Shown: positions 45,954 to 55,180 of the stretch, one piece after another
How the letters are laid out: the number at the start of each line of letters is the position of its first letter
How positions within the stretch are numbered: the stretch's first letter is position 1
Assembly: GCA_040221055.1 (NCBI GenBank)
Contig: JAVJVN010000009.1
Location: forward strand, 220,257-284,256
Direction: 5' to 3'
DNA: 64,000 nt
Source of the DNA: Rhodothermales bacterium
GTDB lineage: Bacteria > Bacteroidota > Rhodothermia > Rhodothermales > UBA10348
Notes under the pieces: model-generated
What the model was told of the DNA's origin: nothing
What the model saw: the letters and a program-made list of their open reading frames with translations, nothing else
The model's database searches: none
Position numbers and translations under genes: made by a program

Positions 45954-48710
45954 ATGCGAAAGACCGGTATTCTGCTGGCCTTGATGTGTATCCTTGGGGC
46001 AGGTATTGCCCATGCCCAGGGCAAAATTGCCGGGCGGGTCATTGACGCCGCATCGGGAGAGCCACTGATTGGTGTAAACGTATCGATTGCGGGTACGACC
46101 CAGGGCACCATGACCGACGTGGACGGCAATTACATTATCCTCAACGTGCGACCGGGTACCCATTCCCTGCTCTTCTCCTACATCGGCTTTGCCCAACAGC
46201 GGGTGGATGGTGTCCGCGTCGCGACCGGCCAGACCACGGAATACGATGTGGAAATGCGTGAACAGGTCATTGAAGGTGAGGAAGTGGTCATCGTGGCCGA
46301 GCGTCCGCTCGTGCAGAAGGATCTGACGTCCTCGTCCAAGACGGTCAACGCCGAGGAAATCGAAGCGCTTCCGGTCGAAGGCTTCTTCGGCGTCTTGACC
46401 ACGCAGGCAGGGGTCACAACGGGACCCGGCGGTACCATCCATATCCGCGGTGGCCGCAGCAATGAGGTTGCGTACCTGGTGGACGGCATGTCGGTCGGCA
46501 ACCCGTTCGAGACCAACGGATTGGCCACAAGCGTGGCGGCCGATGCCATCCAGGAAATGACGGTCATTTCCGGCGCCTTCAACGCCGAATACGGCAAGGC
46601 CATGTCCGGTATTGTCAACCTGGTCACCAAGGAAGGGGGCGAGAAGATCCATGGTTCGGTCAGCATGTACGGCGGCAACAACTTCACGCAACACACGGAT
46701 GTGTTCCTGAACGACAACAGCTTGCGTCCGAACGTCTACACCCTGGAAGGGACCCTGAGCGGTGCCCTCCCCTTCTACAAGAAGCTCCGGTTCTTCGTGT
46801 CGGGTCGATACGACTATGACGAAGGCCACATATACGGCGAACGGACCTTCCTGCCGTCCGACTCATCCAATTTCAACGGTGATCCCGGCCTGCTGGCCGA
46901 TATCCAGGAGTACATCCCGGACTACGACGGTCCCCTGTGGTACTATGAAATCCAGGGCAAGCCGTGGTACGAGTGGGCCGGGCAGGACATTCCGTCCGAG
47001 CGTGTTGCGCTCAACCCGAACCGGGGCCACAACCTCATTACCAAACTGAGCATGCGGCCTTGGTCGGGAACCAAGATCGAGTATTCGCTCATCCTGGATG
47101 GTGGCAAGAGTACACCGTTCAGCTTCGGCTACCGCTACAATCCGGATGGCGTATCGTCCTTCCGCAGCGATGGCGTCAACCACGGCCTTGGCTGGACACA
47201 CACCCTTGATGACCGTTCGTTCTATACGCTTCGGATGTCCTACGCATCCAATGAATCCCGGTCCTTCCTGTACGAAGACCCGCTCGATCCCCGCTACGTG
47301 TCCACCGGCGCATCGGTCGGCTTCCCGGGCAACAACTTCCTGATGGGAGGCAACCAGAAGGGTCACGTTACCGAACGGTCCGATTCCTGGCGCATCAAAG
47401 CGGACCTGACGAAGCAGATCGGCGTGACGCACGAGGTGAAAACGGGCATTGAGTACAATCTCCACCTGCTTGACCGGCGCAACTTCACGGTCCTGTTCGA
47501 CGGCGACCAGTACCGGACTCCCACTGTACCGGACGTGACGACCCCGGCCCACGACTACTATGAGGATCAGAAAGTCACGGAACTCAGTCTCTACATCCAG
47601 GACAAGCTTGAATTCGAGGACTTCATCATCAATGCGGGCGTACGATACGAGCGCTTCGATCCTCACGGACTGTATATCCCCAACCTGCTCGATCCCCAAC
47701 GCAAGGACGATCCGCTCAGGGAAGCCGACGTCACGAACGTCATCATGCCGCGGCTCGGCGTATCGTTCCCGATTACAGAGACCGGCATCATCCACTTTTC
47801 CTACGGGCACTTTGCGCAGATGCCGCGCCTGCGGAATCTGTACATCAATCCGGAATTCGAATTCCCGGTCGGTCAGGCTCCGACGTTCGGTAACACGAAC
47901 ATGCGGCCGGAGCGGACCGTGCAGTACGAGATCGGACTGCAGCAGCAGCTCACGGAGACGTTGGCATTCGATGTGACCGGCTTCTTCAAGGACATCCGTG
48001 ACTACCTGGCATTGCAGACCATCCGGTTCAGCACGATTGCGGGTGAGGACGTGTACAGCATCTACCAAAACCGGGACTATGCGAATGTGAAAGGGGTGAC
48101 GTTCGCGCTGACCAGCCGGCGCCCGCGCGGCGGCTTGCTGTCGGCCAACGTGGATTACACGTTCCAGATTGCCGAAGGCAACAATACGGATGCGAACTCC
48201 TTCTTCTTCAACTCCCTGTCAGGCAGGGAGACGGAACTGGAGATCGTGCCCCTGAGCTTCGATCAGCGGCATGTGCTCTCCAGCACCGTCACTATTTCAC
48301 CGGGTCCGGCGTGGGGCATTTCATTGATCGGTCAGTTGCGCGGTGGATATCCCTATACACCACTCCTGATTGACCAGAAGATCGACCAGTTGCCGAACCA
48401 GGAGCGCAAACCGGCAACGTCACGGCTTGACCTGCACATCTACAAAGAGTTCGCGTTGGGTGGCCAGGGACGTCTCCGGGTGTTCGGTAAAGTATTCAAT
48501 GTCCTTGATCGCTTGAATGAGAATTTCGTGTTCGACGACACCGGCCGCGCCACCTACTCCCTTTCCGAACAACGCGGCGTATTCGCCGCCTGGCAGCGCG
48601 CTGCCGAAATGGGGCTGCCAGGCATCCGGTCATTGGATGAGTATGAGAATCGCCCCCAGTACTTCTCTGCTCCGCGTGAAATCCGCCTTGGCGCCACTCT
48701 TTCCTTTTGA
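45954..48710 (+). CDS. TonB-dependent outer-membrane receptor (large)
   Basis: A 918-residue receptor. Signal peptide ILLALMCILGAGIAHAQ, then a carboxypeptidase D regulatory-like domain (IAGRVIDAASGEPLIGVNVS, 23-100), the plug (about 120-250; SVGNPFETNGLATSV, FNAEYGKAMSGIVNLVTKEG) and a barrel ending in aromatic LGATLSF. ATG at 45954 opens the signal peptide. Between terminator and ATG, TACCTTGG at 45906 matches five of six fixed positions of the Bacteroidota -7 box TAnnTTTG. No SusD-like gene follows; instead a 1153-residue secreted protein begins within six bases of the stop. Confidence 0.92.
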   Translation: MRKTGILLALMCILGAGIAHAQGKIAGRVIDAASGEPLIGVNVSIAGTTQGTMTDVDGNYIILNVRPGTHSLLFSYIGFAQQRVDGVRVATGQTTEYDVEMREQVIEGEEVVIVAERPLVQKDLTSSSKTVNAEEIEALPVEGFFGVLTTQAGVTTGPGGTIHIRGGRSNEVAYLVDGMSVGNPFETNGLATSVAADAIQEMTVISGAFNAEYGKAMSGIVNLVTKEGGEKIHGSVSMYGGNNFTQHTDVFLNDNSLRPNVYTLEGTLSGALPFYKKLRFFVSGRYDYDEGHIYGERTFLPSDSSNFNGDPGLLADIQEYIPDYDGPLWYYEIQGKPWYEWAGQDIPSERVALNPNRGHNLITKLSMRPWSGTKIEYSLILDGGKSTPFSFGYRYNPDGVSSFRSDGVNHGLGWTHTLDDRSFYTLRMSYASNESRSFLYEDPLDPRYVSTGASVGFPGNNFLMGGNQKGHVTERSDSWRIKADLTKQIGVTHEVKTGIEYNLHLLDRRNFTVLFDGDQYRTPTVPDVTTPAHDYYEDQKVTELSLYIQDKLEFEDFIINAGVRYERFDPHGLYIPNLLDPQRKDDPLREADVTNVIMPRLGVSFPITETGIIHFSYGHFAQMPRLRNLYINPEFEFPVGQAPTFGNTNMRPERTVQYEIGLQQQLTETLAFDVTGFFKDIRDYLALQTIRFSTIAGEDVYSIYQNRDYANVKGVTFALTSRRPRGGLLSANVDYTFQIAEGNNTDANSFFFNSLSGRETELEIVPLSFDQRHVLSSTVTISPGPAWGISLIGQLRGGYPYTPLLIDQKIDQLPNQERKPATSRLDLHIYKEFALGGQGRLRVFGKVFNVLDRLNENFVFDDTGRATYSLSEQRGVFAAWQRAAEMGLPGIRSLDEYENRPQYFSAPREIRLGATLSF

Positions 48711-48715
48711 ACTCC

Positions 48716-51700
48716 ATGTTTTTCGAGATGACGCGTAACAAGAACGCCTCCCGAGTACTCCGCTCTACCCGAATCCTGGGCATGCTTGCTCTTGGTCTGC
48801 TCGTCTCCGCGCCTGCATTCGGTCAGGCGCGTGAGCGCGGCGACGACTACCGGGATGCCCGCCGTTGGATCCAGCAGCAAACGGCCAAGCGAGGAAAAGC
48901 CGCCGTGGCCGATTGCGCCGAGGATACCACCGATCGTCGGGACGTAATCCTGAACGGAAATCGCATTACCACACAGATCCTGAATTTCGGCTCCATTTCC
49001 TCGCCCGGGAACACCATTACGGACATTGTCTGGAACGGCCTGGGGTATGGCTATGAGTTCGGTCCCATCGTGGGTGCAGAGATCGTGGACACGAACACGC
49101 CGCGCGATCCGAAGTCCGTCCCGAAAGTGGATGAGAACGGGAACGTGGTGCTGGACGAGAACGGAAATCCGATCTACGTTATGCACATCATTACCGACGG
49201 CCTCGTGTCGAACGGTGGTGAAATCAGTCCCGATGGAACCGAGAATTGGGGCTGGCAGCCCATTCCGTGCGCCGAGCCCGTCGGCAATTTCGAGGGGATC
49301 AACGTCGTGAGTCCCGATTCCCGGCGCATCCCGACATCTGACGCCGCCGACAACGATCTCGACGGCAAGCCGGATTCCTGGCCCGACGACTGGTACAACG
49401 AGAATCTGAAAGAGTACGTGTGGCCCGGTGCCCTGCAACAGGGAGCCTCGAATGCCGACCAGGAGGCCATGTACTTCATGAATGACTATTCGAACCGGGA
49501 ATTCAAGTATTACCCGTTTGCCGACACGACCAAGCGGGGTCTTGGACTCGAGACAGAAGTCCGCCTGTACCAGTGGGCGAATCCGCTCGCCGAAGATGCC
49601 ATCTTCCTGGTCTACAAAATCACGAACAAGTCCGAAAAGGACCTGGAAAAGGTCATCTTCGGCATGTGGGGTGATCCGCATGTCGGGGGCCCTGGCGACT
49701 GGCCGGATGACCTGGCCTTCTTCGACCGTGACCTGAACATGGTCTTCGCGTTCGACGGCGACGGGCGCTCCGACATACCGGGACGGAGGCCGGGCTATTT
49801 CGGATACAAATTCCTCGAGAGCCCGGGGATCGGCAATGAAATCATTGACGGCGCCTTCTATCCTGGTGACGGCGTGGACAATGACGGCGACGGCATGGTC
49901 GACGAATCCTGGACCGACGGAATCGACAATGACGGCGACTGGGACCCTGAAACAGACGATGTGGGCCTGGATGGCATTCCCGGTACCGGAGACACTGGAG
50001 AAGGCGACGGCATTCCGACGGCGGGCGATCCGTTCGATATCACCAAACCGGGCGAGCCCAATTTCGAGTTCACCGACATTGACGAGTCCGACATGATCGG
50101 GCTGACGTCTTTCGCTTCTCCCCCGTTCGCGGGCAACCGGATAAGCAATGATGAGCGGGTCTGGCAGTTCATCCAGCCGGGAAGTTTCGAGGAAGTACCC
50201 GAGGATCCGGGCGACTACGTCTTCCTGTATGGTTCGGGCAGCTTCCCGCTCCGTGCCGGCGAAACCAAACGCTTCTCCATCGCGCTCATTCTTGGCGAAT
50301 CGCTGGCAGACCTCACGCTCAACGCGGAGACCGTCCAGCAGATTTTCGACGTGGGTTATCGCTTTGCCCGGCCGCCGGACAAGCCGATTGTCCGCGCGGT
50401 TCCAGGCGACAGGCAGGTGACGTTGTACTGGGACGACCGGGCTGAGAAATCAGTCGATCCCCTGTCCCGTACGCAGGACTTCGAGGGCTATGTGGTCTAC
50501 CGCTCGACCGATCCATCATTCAGCGATCAGCAACTCATTACCGACATCAACGGATCGAAATTCCTGTTCAAACCGCTTACAACCGAAGTGGGCGTGGAAG
50601 CCAAATTCGACCTCAAAAACGGGTTGACCGGCCCTTCCCCCATTGTCTTTCCGGATCGTGGCGTGGCATTCGACCTGGGCAACGACACGGGACTGTTCCA
50701 CTCCTTCGTGGATTCGAACCGGGTCGTAAACGGACAGACCTACTATTATGCCGTCACGGCCTATGACCGCGGATTCGCGGGTGACGGTGGTGACTTCATC
50801 GATGGCATTGCGCCCAGTGAAACATCGAAGACCATTACCTACAATCCGGTGGATGATTCCTTCATTTTCGATGTGAACACGGCCTCCGTGGTTCCAAGGC
50901 CGGTATCGGCCGGATACGTCGCACCTTCCATCGAAGAGGCCGGAGGTCTGCAGCACGAGACCGGTCATGCCACGGGCGACATCCGGATCCGGATCGTTGA
51001 CCCGATGGCGGTTCCGCAGAACGGCGCATATCGTCTGGATTTTGATGTCATTTCAGGGCAGACCGTCTATACCGTGACCGATGAGCAGGTACGCCAGACC
51101 GGCCTCCGTGCCATTACGGGCAGGACCTCGTCCGTGGGCGCGACCAATATCGACGCCTCGTCATTCACGCTCAGGAATGCATCCGGGGCGGTGCTTACCG
51201 AGGGTACGGATTACATCCTCAACGCAGAGCCCGGTACCGTTGAGGTGATGGCTGGAAATGTATCGGATGGCGACTCCCTGTTCGCATCGTTCACGTACAG
51301 TCCTATCTACCGGAGTTCACTGCTTTCGAACCAGGAAGCGAATCCCATCTTCGACGGAATGCACTTGTTCGTCCAGAACGTCCCGTTGCGTATTGACGAC
51401 GACGAAACGGGTTGGTCGGAAGGCGGAAAGGGCATTGAGGCAACCGTGAGGGTCGCCACCTCAGGTCCGGGACGCCGCGGGCAACCCAGTGACTACGAGG
51501 TGCGGTTCGCCAACGAGAACATCTCGACCGGCTTCAGCAACAACCTCCCCCTTCCCTTCGAGGTGGTGAATCTGACGAATGCCAATACGGTCATCGATGC
51601 CTTCGTGCCGGATATCAACCGGAATGGAGCCTGGGATGTGAATGAACAGATCATTTTCCTGGAGACCATCAACGGCGCTCTGACTGCAACGTGGATGCTC

Positions 51701-52177
51701 ACGCTGACTGACACGGGCGAGGTTCCGGGTGCCGGCGACGTGTTCTACGTGCGCACGGACAAGCCCTTCACGGACACCGATTCGTTCCGGTTTGCCACCC
51801 TCGGCGCCCGCGACAATGTGGACGTTGCCACCGACCGGATGGAAAACTGTACGGATCCACTGGGCGAGTGCATTTACGTCGTCCCCAACCCGTATGTGGC
51901 CACAAACGAGATCGAGCCGAGGAATCCGGTATCACGTTCCGAACGGGGCGACCGGCGCCTCTACTTCGCCAATGTGCCTGCCAAGGCCACTATCCGGATC
52001 TACACGCTGTCCGGTGAATTGGTGGATACCATTCGTCGGGACTCACCCGTCGACGACGGCAAGGAGTTCTGGGACCTTCGCTCGAAGGACAACATGAACA
52101 TTGCCTATGGTCTGTACATCTTCCACGTGGACTGGGAAGGTGGGTCGTACATCGGAAAATTTGCCGTCATCAAGTAA
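48716..52177 (+). CDS. Large exported protein, partner of the TonB receptor (function unknown)
   Basis: A 1153-residue exported protein (start ATG 48716; 48728 is possible) with a signal peptide ending SAPAFGQAR. Acidic, calcium-loop-like segments (GVDNDGDGMVDESW, GIDNDGDWDPETDD) lie near residue 390-410. A segment around residue 560 (VRAVPGDRQVTLYWDDRAEK, FEGYVVYRSTDPSF) looks FN3-like. The C-terminus has IYVVPNPYVATNEIEP, IRIYTLSGELVDTIRRD and YIGKFAVIK, resembling a T9SS-type beta-sandwich with PNPY in place of PNPF. It is sandwiched between the receptor and a PorV-family barrel, which suggests export or display together. No enzyme motif was recognised. Confidence 0.8.
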   Translation: MFFEMTRNKNASRVLRSTRILGMLALGLLVSAPAFGQARERGDDYRDARRWIQQQTAKRGKAAVADCAEDTTDRRDVILNGNRITTQILNFGSISSPGNTITDIVWNGLGYGYEFGPIVGAEIVDTNTPRDPKSVPKVDENGNVVLDENGNPIYVMHIITDGLVSNGGEISPDGTENWGWQPIPCAEPVGNFEGINVVSPDSRRIPTSDAADNDLDGKPDSWPDDWYNENLKEYVWPGALQQGASNADQEAMYFMNDYSNREFKYYPFADTTKRGLGLETEVRLYQWANPLAEDAIFLVYKITNKSEKDLEKVIFGMWGDPHVGGPGDWPDDLAFFDRDLNMVFAFDGDGRSDIPGRRPGYFGYKFLESPGIGNEIIDGAFYPGDGVDNDGDGMVDESWTDGIDNDGDWDPETDDVGLDGIPGTGDTGEGDGIPTAGDPFDITKPGEPNFEFTDIDESDMIGLTSFASPPFAGNRISNDERVWQFIQPGSFEEVPEDPGDYVFLYGSGSFPLRAGETKRFSIALILGESLADLTLNAETVQQIFDVGYRFARPPDKPIVRAVPGDRQVTLYWDDRAEKSVDPLSRTQDFEGYVVYRSTDPSFSDQQLITDINGSKFLFKPLTTEVGVEAKFDLKNGLTGPSPIVFPDRGVAFDLGNDTGLFHSFVDSNRVVNGQTYYYAVTAYDRGFAGDGGDFIDGIAPSETSKTITYNPVDDSFIFDVNTASVVPRPVSAGYVAPSIEEAGGLQHETGHATGDIRIRIVDPMAVPQNGAYRLDFDVISGQTVYTVTDEQVRQTGLRAITGRTSSVGATNIDASSFTLRNASGAVLTEGTDYILNAEPGTVEVMAGNVSDGDSLFASFTYSPIYRSSLLSNQEANPIFDGMHLFVQNVPLRIDDDETGWSEGGKGIEATVRVATSGPGRRGQPSDYEVRFANENISTGFSNNLPLPFEVVNLTNANTVIDAFVPDINRNGAWDVNEQIIFLETINGALTATWMLTLTDTGEVPGAGDVFYVRTDKPFTDTDSFRFATLGARDNVDVATDRMENCTDPLGECIYVVPNPYVATNEIEPRNPVSRSERGDRRLYFANVPAKATIRIYTLSGELVDTIRRDSPVDDGKEFWDLRSKDNMNIAYGLYIFHVDWEGGSYIGKFAVIK

Positions 52178-52178
52178 C

Positions 52179-53222
52179 ATGAAACGAATTACCATCCTCC
52201 TTGTGCTGCTGACGGTCGGGGCGCTTCCATCGTGGGCGCAGTTGTCCCAGGAAAACGGGGCGACACGTACCATTACCAAGACGGGTACGACCGCCGCACA
52301 ATTCCTCAAACTCGGCGTCGGAAGTCGAGCCATTTCCATGGGCGGTGCGTTCGTGGCCGAAGCCAACGACCTGTCGTCGCTGTATTGGAATCCGGCCGGG
52401 CTGGCGCGCATGAACGGCTCGGCCGTGCAGCTGTCGCACACCCAGTACCTGGCCGACATCGATTACAATTACGCGGCCTTCGGCCTGAACCTGGGGACAA
52501 TGGGCACCCTGGCCGCCTCCCTGTTGTACCTGGATTCCGGAGACATGGCGGTTCGGACCACGACGGAGCCGGAAGGAACGGGCGAGCGATTCTCCAAGCA
52601 GGACTTTGCTGTCCAGGTGTCCTACGCGCGGGCATTGACGGACCGGTTCTCTATCGGGTCCACCATCAAGTTCATCCGCGAGAAAATCTGGCACAGCACC
52701 GCCAGTGCAACCGCTTTCGACGTCGGTGTGCTCTTCACCACGCCATACGAGCGACTCCGACTGGGTGCCGCGATGTCGAATTTCGGCCCGAAAATGCAGA
52801 TGAGCGGCCGGGACATCATTTTCAGTACGGACCCGTCTCCGGACCAGGAAGGGACCGTGGAAATCGTGAACTCGGAATTCCTGATGGATCGGCACCCGCT
52901 GCCCCTCATGTTCCGGGTGGGTCTGGCCTGGGATGCCGTCCTCACGGAGGATTACCGTCTGGTCCTGCTCACAGATGCGGCGCATCCGAATGACAACAGT
53001 GAATACCTGAACCTCGGATCGGAGCTGTCCGTGAGGGATCTGATCGCCCTGCGCGTCGGATACCGGAATCTCTTCGAAACGGATGGAGAGCAAGGACTTA
53101 CGTTCGGCGGAGGGTTGAATGTCCGCATTGACCGCTCCGTTCGCATTAAGATTGACTATGCGTATGCCGATTTCGGTCGCCTGGAACAGACCCACTGGTA
53201 CACGTTCAACCTCCAGTTCTGA
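52179..53222 (+). CDS. PorV/PorQ family outer-membrane beta-barrel protein
   Basis: A 347-residue barrel protein with signal peptide ITILLVLLTVGALPSWAQ. The N-terminal signature AAQFLKLGVGSRAISMGGAF then LYWNPAGLARM is that of the PorV/UPF0164 family (FadL-like barrels). The rest alternates amphipathic strands and ends in aromatic LQF. PorV in studied T9SS carries cargo from the translocon to the attachment complex. Its ATG follows the large secreted protein by one base after the stop codon, so co-expression is near certain. Whether it is the general PorV or a cargo-specific paralogue cannot be judged here. Confidence 0.86.
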   Translation: MKRITILLVLLTVGALPSWAQLSQENGATRTITKTGTTAAQFLKLGVGSRAISMGGAFVAEANDLSSLYWNPAGLARMNGSAVQLSHTQYLADIDYNYAAFGLNLGTMGTLAASLLYLDSGDMAVRTTTEPEGTGERFSKQDFAVQVSYARALTDRFSIGSTIKFIREKIWHSTASATAFDVGVLFTTPYERLRLGAAMSNFGPKMQMSGRDIIFSTDPSPDQEGTVEIVNSEFLMDRHPLPLMFRVGLAWDAVLTEDYRLVLLTDAAHPNDNSEYLNLGSELSVRDLIALRVGYRNLFETDGEQGLTFGGGLNVRIDRSVRIKIDYAYADFGRLEQTHWYTFNLQF

Positions 53223-53278
53223 TATTCGGCTGGTTCCGTTGCGTCGGCACCGCCTGTCCAAACCCTATTCCATTCGAC

Positions 53279-54913
53279 ATGCGATTGTCTGTTCGCCTGA
53301 TGGTCGCCGCAGCGTCACTGCTGCTGGTGATTCCCGTTCATGCCCAACTGATTCACGATGTCGTGAACACGGAGGTCGCGCTGGGGCCGGTTTCGGTACA
53401 GCAGAACGGGAAGCAAACGGTCTGGACGCGCACGGCTGAGGCCGGGACGGCGCCTTTCACCGGCGTAGCCGTGGAGTTGGGATCCCACGCTGAGTCCATC
53501 CACGCCGACGTCCGATTCAGCAACGGCATGGAAATGGAATGGGGGGAATGGTTGCCGGCCCATGTCACCTCCAATCCGTCGGGTGGCACGTTCCTGGCCG
53601 GGTATCATCAACCGGAGGAGATATCTGCCGCGTATTTCCAGATCCGGGTCTCCTCTCCCGATGGAGCGGAGGTGACCATCCGTGAAGCCGGCGTCTTCGA
53701 CAATCGGACCGATCCGGACCGGGTCCTTCCGGACGGGCTTGTGGCGCTCCGGGGAAAGAGTGAAGGCCACATCATCCCTCCGCCATTGATTACGCGTGCC
53801 GACTGGGGCGCCGCGCCGTTCCAGGGTGGCAGCCCCTCCCCGCTCTCGAACGGATCCTACAATTACATGACCTTCCACCATACGGCGGGGTGGTCGGCGA
53901 CGTCCTTGGCAGAGGGAATTGCAGCCGTCAAATCCATCCAGGACTTCCACCAGAACGGGCGCGGCTGGAGCGACATCGGATACCAGTTCCTGATTGACCG
54001 GGGCGGTCGCCTGTATCAGGGGCGCCCGTTCCTCGACGGGTCCACGTCCCTCGAGGAAGTCCCGGCCCTTGCCCTCGGGGCTCATGTGGGTGGTGCGAAC
54101 ACGGCCAACATCGGCATCTCCATGCTGGGCTGCTACCATCCTCCCGAGGGGCCCAACTGCACGGAGATGATCACGCCCGAAGCGTTGCAAACGTATATCA
54201 CGTTGTTTGCCTTCCTGAGTGAACGTTACGGCGTATCGCCTTCATTCATCCGGGGACATCGGGATTTTTCAACGACCGCGTGTCCCGGGGACAACAACTA
54301 CAATCTGCTCCCGGAAATCAAGGTGGATGTCGCCGAGCTCCTGCAGACCGGGAACGAGCCGATTGGGGCCGCCACCATCACGGCGACGAGCGACGAGAGT
54401 GGTGTCGTCACTGTGGCATGGGATATCCTGCAGAATGACGGTGTGGTAACGGTCATGGTCGAGCGCGTGACGTCCACCGGCACCTCCATTGTCTTCACCG
54501 GTGGACCGGATGCCGGGTCCTACGCCGATGCGTCTCTGGTGGCCGGTGAGCAGGTCTCTTACCGGATATATGGGGTGTCTTCGGATGGCCGACAACAACG
54601 GTTGGCTTCCGTGGAAACGTCCGTGGGGCGGCCTGGCACGTACATTCTTTCCCAGCCGTTTCCCAATCCTGCAGTGGACCGGACCACATTCCGGTACTTT
54701 GTGCCGACCGACGGGTTTGTCCGGATTGCCATCCACGATGCCACTGGCCGCATGGTCACGCGGGTGGAGGACCGGTTCGTGGACGGCGGGACCTGGGATT
54801 CCGCTTCCATTGACGTATCTGGGCTCTCCTCCGGTACCTATTTCTACCGGATGATCGTCGATGGCTTCTCGGGTGTGGTCTTTGACGAAAGTCGCGTCCT
54901 TATTGTCCAGTAA
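53279..54913 (+). CDS. N-acetylmuramoyl-L-alanine amidase (PGRP/amidase_2) with T9SS-type C-terminal domain
   Basis: A 544-residue exported protein with a signal peptide ending VIPVHAQ. Residues about 30-150 form a beta-rich domain of unknown type. The amidase domain (about 165-345) begins ITRADWGAAPFQGG and has zinc ligands in YMTFHHTAGWS (near 200) and in IRGHRDFSTTACPGDN, where His 326 and Cys 334 keep the spacing of T7 lysozyme. The conserved cysteine predicts a true amidase, not just a recognition protein. The C-terminus has an FN3-like part and LSQPFPNPAVDRTTF, a T9SS-like domain. A cell-wall or prey-lysis role is inferred. Confidence 0.88.
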   Translation: MRLSVRLMVAAASLLLVIPVHAQLIHDVVNTEVALGPVSVQQNGKQTVWTRTAEAGTAPFTGVAVELGSHAESIHADVRFSNGMEMEWGEWLPAHVTSNPSGGTFLAGYHQPEEISAAYFQIRVSSPDGAEVTIREAGVFDNRTDPDRVLPDGLVALRGKSEGHIIPPPLITRADWGAAPFQGGSPSPLSNGSYNYMTFHHTAGWSATSLAEGIAAVKSIQDFHQNGRGWSDIGYQFLIDRGGRLYQGRPFLDGSTSLEEVPALALGAHVGGANTANIGISMLGCYHPPEGPNCTEMITPEALQTYITLFAFLSERYGVSPSFIRGHRDFSTTACPGDNNYNLLPEIKVDVAELLQTGNEPIGAATITATSDESGVVTVAWDILQNDGVVTVMVERVTSTGTSIVFTGGPDAGSYADASLVAGEQVSYRIYGVSSDGRQQRLASVETSVGRPGTYILSQPFPNPAVDRTTFRYFVPTDGFVRIAIHDATGRMVTRVEDRFVDGGTWDSASIDVSGLSSGTYFYRMIVDGFSGVVFDESRVLIVQ

Positions 54914-54932
54914 GGTTTGGTACAACAAGCAA

Positions 54933-54957
54933 ACCCGGCCCCTTGTGGGGGCCGGGT
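54933..54957 (+). terminator. GC-rich hairpin after the amidase gene
   Basis: A 10-base-pair perfect stem (ACCCGGCCCC with GGGGCCGGGT) around a TTGTG loop, 19 bases after the stop. There is no following T-run, so termination efficiency is uncertain. Confidence 0.55.
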
Positions 54958-55060
54958 CGCTTCACCCAGAACCAATCATCACTGAGAGGTGATGTGCCAA
55001 CGGGCCAGTGTCCTCGTTTGGCCCGCCGGTTTCGATGGATATACTACGCACGGCTACTGT

Positions 55061-55141
55061 CCCGTTTCTGTAGGTCCCCCCACAAGTTTGGTGTCGGGCA
55101 GACCACTACACGTAGAGGGTGCTTCAGCTTCCCGTTTCTGT
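55061..55141 (+). repeat. Direct repeat CCCGTTTCTGT, period 70
   Basis: The 11-mer CCCGTTTCTGT occurs at 55061-55071 and again at 55131-55141. Exact repetition of an 11-mer within 70 bases is unlikely by chance and its place in the leader or promoter region suggests a regulatory site. Confidence 0.6.
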
Positions 55142-55149
55142 GCCGATAA

Positions 55150-55180
55150 TGTCGATAGCAGCACAAAACAACTATCGACA
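55150..55180 (+). promoter_or_regulatory. Inverted repeat abutting the UXS start codon
   Basis: TGTCGATAG (55150-55158) and CTATCGACA (55172-55180) are perfect nine-base inverted repeats separated by 13 bases; the last base is the A of the start ATG. As DNA it could be an operator; as RNA it would form a hairpin covering the ribosome-binding region. No purine-rich Shine-Dalgarno is visible there. Confidence 0.5.

Larger units (their letters stand above)
54914..55179. other. Gene-free stretch ahead of the polysaccharide operon
   Basis: This 266-base stretch is the longest without a recognised gene. It holds the hairpin at 54933-54957, a direct repeat CCCGTTTCTGT at 55061-55071 and 55131-55141, and the inverted repeat that ends at the UXS start codon. 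No convincing small gene was seen. The promoter of the operon must lie here or further upstream, but I could not identify a clear pair of boxes. Confidence 0.6.

Noticed and set aside
54943-55149. A possible 68-codon gene in the gap before the polysaccharide operon
   Set aside because: Composition and codon pattern do not look coding, it starts inside the terminator-like hairpin, and it overlaps the regulatory repeats.
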